Assembly (NCBI GenBank): GCA_030637845.1
Contig: DAOWFT010000008.1
Span: 1 to 6,267, forward strand
Origin: Thalassospiraceae bacterium
GTDB taxonomy: Bacteria > Pseudomonadota > Alphaproteobacteria > Rhodospirillales > Magnetovibrionaceae
DNA length: 6,267 nt
Direction of reading: 5' to 3'
Positions 1 through 5,454 of this stretch are shown one piece after another. A program made the position numbers and the translations under genes. How positions within the stretch are numbered: position 1 is the first letter of the stretch; every line of letters begins with the position of its first letter. The notes under the pieces were generated by a model that had not been told where the DNA came from, searched no databases, and saw only the letters and a list, made by a program, of their open reading frames with translations.

Positions 1-512
1 ATGTCAACTTGCAATTGATAAAGGGCGTCAAAGAACATCTGTGGAGTTTTTACCGTGCTCAGTGCGGGGTGATCTTTAATGTTGTTTTTGAAAATATGCC
101 ATCCATCAATATATGCCACCTTGTATTTATTTAGGGATTCCCAATCGTCAACTTTTGTATTCATGCCCCAGGAATAAGCGATAAAATCGTTATCCATCAA
201 TTTTTCCGGAACCATTACCAGATTGGTGAATTTTTTTTCCATGCCCTTGATGCGCAGGGCGGCCCCATCGTCGATCCCGGCATTGGCATTACCCAGAGAT
301 TTTGATGCATCCTGATAAATAATAACCTCTGCCTCGACCCCTATTCGTGCGAATGCCTCTTTCACGATAAGGTCTACAAACCCGTCTTTGTTCTTTGTGG
401 TGAATGGATCGCGGATGCCGGAATTAAGGTATATTTTTTCGGCAGCTTGCGCCCCATGGGTGTGCAAAGCACCCACCAGCAGCATGAAAGCTGCAATTGC
501 AATCCTGATCAT
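1..512 (-). CDS. Exported solute-binding protein (SBP_bac_3-like), 3' end outside window
   Basis: An open frame runs from an ATG at 510-512 to the left edge with no stop, giving 170 codons of a truncated gene. The protein starts with a typical Sec signal peptide: MIR, a hydrophobic core at residues 4-16, and a likely cleavage site AQA|AE after residue 23. The mature part begins KIYLNSGIRDPF, followed by GFVDLIVKEAFARIG, the usual first strand and helix of periplasmic binding-protein lobe 1. Later segments (ALRIKGMEKKF, NLVMVPEKLMDNDFIAY) match the style of family-3 binding proteins that detect small ligands such as amino acids. A GAGG ribosome binding site lies 7 bases upstream of the ATG. 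The family is inferred from the fold-like pattern, and the ligand cannot be predicted. No transporter permease or ATPase is adjacent in the window, so it may be an orphan or a sensory binding protein. It is transcribed divergently from the hemerythrin gene. Confidence 0.8.
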   Translation of the reverse strand, partial: MIRIAIAAFMLLVGALHTHGAQAAEKIYLNSGIRDPFTTKNKDGFVDLIVKEAFARIGVEAEVIIYQDASKSLGNANAGIDDGAALRIKGMEKKFTNLVMVPEKLMDNDFIAYSWGMNTKVDDWESLNKYKVAYIDGWHIFKNNIKDHPALSTVKTPQMFFDALYQLQVD

Positions 513-619
513 TGGCCCCCCTCAGAGCATTTTACCCAGCTTACCGGTGGAATTTTTCTGCCCTACACGGCCCTAGCGCCCCACTTTTGCAGTATTTGCA
601 GCAATATCCAAACTGTTAT

Positions 620-644
620 TACCCATCACTATATGTTGTGGGTA
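620..644. promoter_or_regulatory. Imperfect 25-bp inverted repeat, possible operator
   Basis: TACCCA at 620-625 is exactly mirrored by TGGGTA at 639-644. Two further inner pairs (AC at 628-629 with GT at 635-636) surround a TATAT centre. It lies in the divergent region between the binding-protein gene and the hemerythrin gene, about 108 bases upstream of the first and 150 upstream of the second. No T-run follows on either strand, so an operator is more likely than a terminator. The regulator is unknown. Confidence 0.35.
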
Positions 645-709
645 GGGGCCATATATTAACTAATTATCTGAGAAATAAGGCATTATTTATATTTTTTGCT
701 CCCGTCAGG

Positions 710-722
710 TTGCTGTCAGCAA
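710..722. promoter_or_regulatory. Perfect 13-bp palindrome TTGCTGTCAGCAA, possible operator
   Basis: TTGCTG and CAGCAA are exact reverse complements around a single central T. The site is 72 bases upstream of the hemerythrin start codon, where a transcription factor would act. The left arm also weakly resembles a -35 element, but no good -10 is found at 17 bases. It does not match the FNR consensus (TTGAT-N4-ATCAA). The regulatory role is inferred from symmetry and position only. Confidence 0.35.
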
Positions 723-743
723 TTCCTGCTTAAATTATTCGTG

Positions 744-760
744 ATAAATGAAGCATTTAT
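744..760. promoter_or_regulatory. Perfect 7-3-7 inverted repeat before the hemerythrin gene
   Basis: ATAAATG at 744-750 is mirrored exactly by CATTTAT at 754-760 around AAG. It ends 20 bases upstream of the GGAG ribosome binding site of the hemerythrin gene. It could be an operator over the promoter start region or a weak hairpin in the 5' leader. No T-run follows, so it is not an intrinsic terminator. Confidence 0.35.
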
Positions 761-794
761 GCAGGATTCGTAAAATTCTCGGAGCAAGTGATTA

Positions 795-1277
795 ATGAAA
801 AAGATAATTTCATGGGATGACCGGTTGGCCATTGATGGCGGAACCATCGATGACGACCACAAAAAAATCATAGAAATTATCAACCGCTTTCTGGGGAAAG
901 TAGGCAGTTTTGAATCCGCTGCAGAGCTTATAGGAATTCTGGAAGAGCTGCATTCCCAAGCCAACGACCACTTCAGACGCGAAGAAGAATTACAGCGGCT
1001 AATTAAATACCCCGAACGCGATGTTCATTTTACCGAACACAACCGGCTTTCAACAAAACTGGATAAGCTGATTGAAGAAGTCAGGCCGACCAGCGGGTCT
1101 TATGTAAATATAATGGGGCACAAGGTTGCCGATTTTATTCACGAATGGCTTTTTTCCCACATCCTTAAAAGCGACATGAAAATGAAGCCTTTCGTAAAAA
1201 ATGCCGGGATGCCTGCCGACAATGATGATGAAACGGCTGAGACGGCAACACTGGAAAAAAAGCTAGTCGCTGGATAA
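795..1277 (+). CDS. Bacteriohemerythrin, single-domain di-iron oxygen-binding protein
   Basis: A 160-residue soluble protein with the hemerythrin four-helix-bundle pattern. The seven expected di-iron ligands are all present with canonical spacing: His22 (in IDDDHKKI), His59 and Glu63 (HFRREE), His78 and His82 (HFTEH), and His122 and Asp127 (HILKSD). Trp7 in the N-terminal ISWDD and Trp118 in HEWLFSH are also typical. Bacterial hemerythrins bind O2 reversibly at the di-iron centre and serve in oxygen delivery, storage or sensing, usually in the cytoplasm. No signal peptide, membrane segment or fused chemotaxis domain is visible. After the last helix there is an acidic tail of about 25 residues (PADNDDETAET...) that is probably disordered. 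The ATG has a GGAG 10 bases upstream. It is divergent from the binding-protein gene and converges with the cysteine-rich gene, their stop codons touching. The family is certain; the exact physiological role is not. Confidence 0.94.
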   Translation: MKKIISWDDRLAIDGGTIDDDHKKIIEIINRFLGKVGSFESAAELIGILEELHSQANDHFRREEELQRLIKYPERDVHFTEHNRLSTKLDKLIEEVRPTSGSYVNIMGHKVADFIHEWLFSHILKSDMKMKPFVKNAGMPADNDDETAETATLEKKLVAG

Positions 1278-2009
1278 TTAATCTTCCATTGCTTCGTTTG
1301 CTTCGCGCACGGCCTTGGCAAAGGCCTTGTCTGAATTAAATGGCTCAAACTTGGGCAGATCTTTTTCTTTGATTTTTTTCATGCCGGCGCCCTTGGGCAA
1401 CACCTTGTAAAATTCACCGTCACGACCAATTACCGCAAATGGTCTTTTCCATCTGGAAAAAACCCGGCGCATGGATGCCGAATGGTCGCAAAATACCTCG
1501 TATTCACCGGGATCGTTTTCAAACAATATTTCATAAGAACGAATGAATTCATCTATGAAATCCTGCTCAACCAATGCCATGTTGCTAATCACCCAACAGC
1601 GGTCTTCGAAATCCCAATAATATGACAGCCCGATAATATCGCCGTCTTTGTTTATATAGGGGAAAAACGGAAACGTGCGACAAGCAAGCGAACGGTTATC
1701 GCGCTCGCAATTGCGCGCACCGTTGCATTCAATTGCTTTGCAAGTGGTGTCTAGTTCTTCGACAATTTTTCTACTGGCGGCATCGTTTGCAACGAAGCTT
1801 GTCCACATGTCGGTGCGCGAGCGCAATAATTTCCATTCCGACATCTGCACAACGGGAATTGCATTTTCAGCCGAACAACAAACCGGTTCGCCGCCGTTTA
1901 GCGGGGCGCATTTTGCACCACAGTCAACCTGCATGACCGGTGCATTAAAAAAGTCAAAAATCTTTTTATAGGTGCCGCGCGAGGCTTGGTTCTTTTTACG
2001 TTTGCTCAT
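1278..2009 (-). CDS. Cysteine-rich YkgJ-like putative metal-binding protein
   Basis: A 243-residue protein with no signal peptide or membrane segment. It has ten cysteines, eight of them in the first 110 residues: C30-x3-C34-x9-C44-C45, then C90-x4-C95-x5-C101-x8-C110. Two more are at C138 and C174. The segment ACRTFPFFPY (109-118) resembles the second half of the YkgJ (CxxCxxCC) zinc/iron-chelating family, where a CR-x-FPF motif follows the cysteine clusters. The first cluster is more widely spaced than the usual CxxCxxCC, so membership is probable rather than certain. Members have no settled biochemical function; metal binding is inferred from the cysteines. The N-terminus is very basic (SKRKKNQASR), and the C-terminal third is charged and lysine-rich. 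The ribosome binding site is weak (AAGTGA about 6 bases before the ATG). It is 115 bases downstream of the adaptor gene on the same strand, so read-through from the secretion operon is possible. Confidence 0.68.
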   Translation of the reverse strand: MSKRKKNQASRGTYKKIFDFFNAPVMQVDCGAKCAPLNGGEPVCCSAENAIPVVQMSEWKLLRSRTDMWTSFVANDAASRKIVEELDTTCKAIECNGARNCERDNRSLACRTFPFFPYINKDGDIIGLSYYWDFEDRCWVISNMALVEQDFIDEFIRSYEILFENDPGEYEVFCDHSASMRRVFSRWKRPFAVIGRDGEFYKVLPKGAGMKKIKEKDLPKFEPFNSDKAFAKAVREANEAMED

Positions 2010-2036
2010 TGTTTTTCACTTGTTTCGATTGATCGC

Positions 2037-2058
2037 AGAATCCAGCTGGGTGGATTCT
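2037..2058. repeat. Perfect 8-bp stem, 6-base loop hairpin in the adaptor/YkgJ-like gap
   Basis: AGAATCCA at 2037-2044 is exactly complementary to TGGATTCT at 2051-2058, with loop GCTGGG. It lies 28 bases upstream of the cysteine-rich gene and downstream of the adaptor stop at 2125. No T-run follows on the minus strand, so it is at best a weak or factor-dependent terminator, an RNA-processing element or an operator. Confidence 0.4.
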
Positions 2059-2073
2059 TACCCGAAATAAGCC

Positions 2074-2094
2074 CCCAATGGTAGCCCAATGGTA
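2074..2094. repeat. Tandem 10-bp direct repeat CCCAATGGTA with 11-bp period
   Basis: CCCAATGGTA occurs at 2074-2083 and again at 2085-2094, separated by one base. The 11-base period puts the two copies on the same face of the helix, as paired binding sites for a regulator would be. It sits 65-85 bases upstream of the cysteine-rich gene. It could equally be a slippage duplication. No promoter is clear around it. Confidence 0.35.
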
Positions 2095-2124
2095 TCTGGT
2101 GATTTCTTTAATTTTACCGTGATT

Positions 2125-3540
2125 TTACTGTTCGCGGAATGCACGATTGAGGCTGTCTTCCAGTGGGGAAAGCAGATACTCCAGAAAGGTGCGTTGGCCG
2201 GTAACTATTATTACCTCTGCGGGCATGCCGGGATAAAGCTGGCCACCATCATCACCGATACGGGCCAGTTCACCCGGCAATATCTCAACCCGGGCCGAAT
2301 AATACGGGGCACCTGTTTGTTTGTCGCTCAAGGCATCGGCTGAAACCTTTGTCACCTTGGCCTTAAGGCTGGGGGTGGTGCGGGCTTTTAGTGCCGATAG
2401 CCTTACCTCGGCACCAAGGCCGGGACGAACAACATCAATATCAAGCGGGTTTATCCGCGCCTCAACAATTAAAAGATCGCCTTCGGGAACAACATCAAGA
2501 ATTGCCCCGCCCGGTGGAATGACGCCGCCTTTTGAGAAAAAACGAAGCTCCAATACCTGCCCGGCAACCGGGGCAACGACCTTGAGGCGCTCAAGCCGAA
2601 GCTGGTTGAGATTATATTTATCCTCGGTATCGGCGCGGTCGCGCTGAACCGAGCGCATTTCTTCGTCGATTTCTTTAATCCGTGAAACCTCAACATTGCC
2701 AATGCCTATTTCGCTAACCGCTATTTCCTTGGTCGCGCTATCAATCCGCCCCTTCATATCATCAATCCGAAGCTGCATCTGGGCTTCGTCACGGCGCAAC
2801 GCCTGAACCTGCGACGCCTTTGCGTAACCTTCCTTAAGCAATTGTTCCGTTCGCCTGAGATCGGCTTGCAGGCTTTCCAGCTCGCGGGTTGCGGTTTCAA
2901 CCTGTCGGCCTAAGGATTTTATCTGGCCTTGGGTTTGGGCAATGCGGCTTTCACGCAAACTTATCTCGCCCATATCGGCCCGGCCCCGGCTTTCAAATAT
3001 TCGGGTTTGCCCTGATATTGCTTGGCCGTAAGCGGGCGTGTTCTTGAATTTGTCCAAGGCCGCTAGCCAGGTTATTTCGTTTTTTTCCGCCTGTTCGGAA
3101 AGCAGGCGGGATTCCTGTGCCAGCAAACTTACAAGCCTGCCTTCAAGTAATTCTGCCTGTGTTTTTACTTCGGCCCCGTCCAGCACCAACAGAACCTGCC
3201 CGGCATTAACCCTGTCACCTTCGCTTACATGAAGCTCGGCAATGGTGCCGCCATCAACGTGCTGAATTGTTTTGCGGTTGCTATCGACCTCAACCGTACC
3301 CGGCGCGATTGCCGCACTGGAAATTTCCGCCGTAACCGACCACAGGAAAAAACCAATTACGCCGACAGCAACAATTATGGTTCCGAACATTATAAACCTG
3401 CCAACCGGGGGTCGGTCAGGCACGCCACCCGCCAGCATCAACGGTGGTGGCGGAAAAATCGCGGCGGCGCGAATTCTTAGCGCCAGTAATATTTCAACTG
3501 CTCGTTTGGTAAAATTATTTTTGTCAAAGGGCGCGTTCAT
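2125..3540 (-). CDS. Type I secretion periplasmic adaptor (membrane fusion protein, HlyD/PrtE type)
   Basis: A 471-residue HlyD-family adaptor, which bridges the inner-membrane ABC exporter to an outer-membrane TolC-type channel. A cytoplasmic N-terminal stretch of about 48 residues includes PPPP at 30-33. It is followed by one membrane segment (about 49-67, FIMFGTIIVAVGVIGFFLW). A lipoyl-like half-motif (KTIQHVDGGTIAELHVSEGD, 90-109) follows. The long heptad-like, charged region from about 125 to 330 is the coiled-coil hairpin. The second lipoyl half is LKVVAPVAGQVLEL. The C-terminal beta-barrel ends with the family hallmark LYPGMPAEVIIVTGQRT, then YLLSPLEDSLNRAFREQ. Length is close to that of PrtE/AprE-type adaptors, slightly long because of the N-terminus. 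The ATG overlaps the exporter's stop codon (ATGA), so translation is coupled; a purine-rich AAAGGGGG lies just upstream. The substrate is unknown. Confidence 0.95.
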   Translation of the reverse strand: MNAPFDKNNFTKRAVEILLALRIRAAAIFPPPPLMLAGGVPDRPPVGRFIMFGTIIVAVGVIGFFLWSVTAEISSAAIAPGTVEVDSNRKTIQHVDGGTIAELHVSEGDRVNAGQVLLVLDGAEVKTQAELLEGRLVSLLAQESRLLSEQAEKNEITWLAALDKFKNTPAYGQAISGQTRIFESRGRADMGEISLRESRIAQTQGQIKSLGRQVETATRELESLQADLRRTEQLLKEGYAKASQVQALRRDEAQMQLRIDDMKGRIDSATKEIAVSEIGIGNVEVSRIKEIDEEMRSVQRDRADTEDKYNLNQLRLERLKVVAPVAGQVLELRFFSKGGVIPPGGAILDVVPEGDLLIVEARINPLDIDVVRPGLGAEVRLSALKARTTPSLKAKVTKVSADALSDKQTGAPYYSARVEILPGELARIGDDGGQLYPGMPAEVIIVTGQRTFLEYLLSPLEDSLNRAFREQ

Positions 3541-5276
3541 TTCTTGCCCCCTTTCTGGCCGGTGTCTTTTTCAGGGCTAACCCGGGCAAGATCAAGTTCG
3601 CGCAATTTTTCAATGACCTTTTCCCGCGGGCCGAACATGACCATTTGCCCTTCTTTTAGCACCACCATTTTATCAACCAGTTCAACAAACGGCATCCGGT
3701 GGCCAAGGACCACGGTGGTAATGCCGCGCTCTTTCAGGTGCGCCAGGGCCAGGGCCAAGGCTTGGTCGCCCTCGGAATCGAGATTGGCATTGGGCTCGTC
3801 CAGAACCACAAAACGCACATCACCCAAAAGCGCCCGGGCCAAGGCAATGCGCTGGCGCTGACCACCGGCCAGCAATTTACCACCATCGCCAATGTTGGTG
3901 TCATAGCCACCCGGCAGACGCAAAATCATTTCGTGGGCACCCGCTTGCTTGGCCGCGGTTATTACCTCTGTGTCGTTTGCATCGGAAAGACGGGCGATAT
4001 TTTCCCTGACGGTTCCGGAAAAAAGCTCAATATCCTGCGGCAGATAACCAATATGGCGGCCAATGTCGCCCCGGGGCCAGGTAAACACATCGGCCCCATC
4101 CAGCCTGACGGTTCCTATCTGTGGCCCGGCAACGCCAACCAGCAAACGGGCAAGGGTTGTTTTGCCCGATGCCGATGGCCCGGCGACGCCCAGCATTTCA
4201 CCCGGTTTTAACTTAAAGGCGACCTTTGAAATTGCCGCACGCTCGGCACCTTGGGGAATATATGAAATGCTTTCCACATCCAATTTCCCCTCAGGGGTGG
4301 GCAGCGCGGTTCCATCTTCGCGCAGGCGCGGGGCCGAATGAAAAACCCCAAGACGTTTATAAGACGCATAGGCGCCAACCGCCTGCTTCCATGAACCGAT
4401 GGATTGTTCCAACGGGGCCAACGCACGCGAAGCAATAATTGATGCCGCGATTATTGCGCCGGGACTTATTTCATTTCCAAGCACAAGATACGCACCGGTT
4501 CCTAAAAGTATTATTTGCAGAGCAAGGCGAAAAAACTTGGCCGCTGATTGCAACGCCGACGAACGTGCGCTGGCGGCTGATGAATCGGAAAGGGATTTAT
4601 CATTTTCAAATGCAAAACGAACGGCCATCCGTCCCTTCATTCCCAATGCATCGATTACTTCTGCATTGCGAACCGCACTTGCGGCATCGCCCATATTTTC
4701 AGACTGACGCTTGGCCGCAACGCGCATAAGGGATGATGTGGTTGCATCGTTAAGAAACGCAAACATAAATAAAACCACTGCCCCGGCCAAGGCAATATTG
4801 CCCAACGCGCCATGCAGCATATAAACAAAGGCGATATAGACCGGCACCCATGGAACATCAAACATGGTCAACATTGCCGGGCTAGAAAGAAAATTTCTGA
4901 TGTCACCTTGGTCGCGAAGTATCTGGGTGCGGGCTCCGGTTCCGGCAAGTTCGGCCTCAACCGCGCGTTCAAAACCAGACCGGGCAAGCGAGCGATCCAT
5001 CCATACCCCGATGCCCTGCATGATGCGCGAACGCGTATAGTCCAGTATTGCCAAAATCAAAACGGCGCCGATGGCAATTACCGACAGGTAAAGCAGCGTT
5101 TCGGTGCTGCGGCTGGTAAGGACGCGATCAAATACCTGCATCATGTAAATGGAAATGGTCAACATCAGCATGTTAACAACAAAGCTGAACCCGCCAACCG
5201 CCCACAACGGCGCCCGCGCGGCTTTTACTTTGCCGGCGAATTCATTTTCATCTGTTGTTGGCGAAATATCGCTCAC
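3537..5276 (-). CDS. Type I secretion ABC transporter, fused permease/ATPase (PrtD type)
   Basis: A 579-residue inner-membrane half-transporter that uses ATP to drive export of an unfolded protein through an adaptor and outer-membrane channel. The membrane domain covers about 22-300, with hydrophobic segments near 24-45, 61-80, 140-158, 160-177 and 250-290. The nucleotide-binding domain follows. Walker A is GPSASGKT (366-373), the Q-loop glutamine is Q414 (YLPQD), the signature is LAGGQ (469-473), Walker B is FVVLDE (489-494) with the catalytic glutamate E494, the D-loop is NLD (498-500), and the H-loop is H526 (LGHR). DEPNANLDSEGD is characteristic of the PrtD/AprD group. There is no N-terminal C39 peptidase or peptidase-like domain, so this is not a bacteriocin- or HlyB-type exporter. 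The signature has Ala where Ser is usual. The start is GTG at 5276, because the codon just before it in frame is TAA. It is coupled to the adaptor by a 4-base overlap. Confidence 0.96.
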   Translation of the reverse strand: MSDISPTTDENEFAGKVKAARAPLWAVGGFSFVVNMLMLTISIYMMQVFDRVLTSRSTETLLYLSVIAIGAVLILAILDYTRSRIMQGIGVWMDRSLARSGFERAVEAELAGTGARTQILRDQGDIRNFLSSPAMLTMFDVPWVPVYIAFVYMLHGALGNIALAGAVVLFMFAFLNDATTSSLMRVAAKRQSENMGDAASAVRNAEVIDALGMKGRMAVRFAFENDKSLSDSSAASARSSALQSAAKFFRLALQIILLGTGAYLVLGNEISPGAIIAASIIASRALAPLEQSIGSWKQAVGAYASYKRLGVFHSAPRLREDGTALPTPEGKLDVESISYIPQGAERAAISKVAFKLKPGEMLGVAGPSASGKTTLARLLVGVAGPQIGTVRLDGADVFTWPRGDIGRHIGYLPQDIELFSGTVRENIARLSDANDTEVITAAKQAGAHEMILRLPGGYDTNIGDGGKLLAGGQRQRIALARALLGDVRFVVLDEPNANLDSEGDQALALALAHLKERGITTVVLGHRMPFVELVDKMVVLKEGQMVMFGPREKVIEKLRELDLARVSPEKDTGQKGGKK

Positions 5277-5285
5277 TTAAATTAA

Positions 5286-5290
5286 CTCCT
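5286..5290 (-). promoter_or_regulatory. Ribosome binding site AGGAG for the GTG-started ABC exporter
   Basis: On the minus strand AGGAG is followed by 9 bases and then GTG. An in-frame TAA directly precedes the GTG, so no upstream start is possible. Together these fix the start of the exporter at 5276. Confidence 0.8.
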
Positions 5291-5291
5291 G

Positions 5292-5320
5292 TGGTGGAAC
5301 TATTTTTCCCGCATCCACCA
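5292..5320. promoter_or_regulatory. Inverted repeat TGGTGGA-N15-TCCACCA next to the exporter RBS
   Basis: TGGTGGA at 5292-5298 and TCCACCA at 5314-5320 are exact reverse complements. On the minus strand the second arm ends one base before the AGGAG ribosome binding site of the ABC exporter. In the mRNA leader it could form a 7-bp stem with a 15-base loop touching the Shine-Dalgarno sequence, or it could be a DNA operator. It is an unproven regulatory element. Confidence 0.35.
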
Positions 5321-5383
5321 TGGATTTATGAGCACAAAAGGCATCACCCATTTTTTATTGTTCTTTTTATATGGGGCTGGCTT

Positions 5384-5412
5384 ACTTTACTGTGGCCTTG
5401 CCGGCTAATCAA
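5384..5412 (-). promoter_or_regulatory. Candidate sigma-70-type promoter for the secretion operon
   Basis: On the minus strand TTGATT (5407-5412) and TAAAGT (5384-5389) are separated by exactly 17 bases. Each matches four of six consensus positions (TTGACA, TATAAT). The site is about 110 bases upstream of the ABC exporter start, in the only sizeable gap before the operon. The match is modest and the -35 lies inside an inverted repeat. Confidence 0.35.
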
Positions 5413-5426
5413 GGCAGGCCTTGATT
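5407..5426. repeat. Perfect 8-bp stem, 4-base loop inverted repeat after the MscS gene
   Basis: AATCAAGG at 5407-5414 is mirrored by CCTTGATT at 5419-5426 with loop CAGG. It lies 28 bases beyond the stop of the MscS-family gene, where a terminator would be expected. On the minus strand the stem is followed by AGCCGGC rather than a T-run, so it is not a classic intrinsic terminator. It overlaps the candidate -35 box of the secretion operon and could also be an operator there. Confidence 0.4.
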
Positions 5427-5454
5427 TATCACGTTTATGTGACGGGCGGGGCGC

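Noticed and set aside
388..733. Overlapping plus-strand open frames between 388 and 733
   Set aside because: They are antisense to, or run out of, the binding-protein gene, have no ribosome binding site or recognisable protein pattern, and overlap each other in different frames.
3544..4861. Many open frames on both strands within the exporter gene
   Set aside because: They are frame shadows of a long, motif-complete ABC transporter gene, which explains all the coding signal there.
5347..5376. CCCAT ... ATGGG around a T-rich stretch as a terminator
   Set aside because: The arms are only 5 bp with a loop of about 19 bases, and the T-rich stretch lies inside the loop rather than after a stem.
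5407..5426. FNR box, because ATCAA and TTGAT half-sites are present
   Set aside because: The half-sites point outward (ATCAA first, TTGAT second), the reverse of the FNR arrangement.
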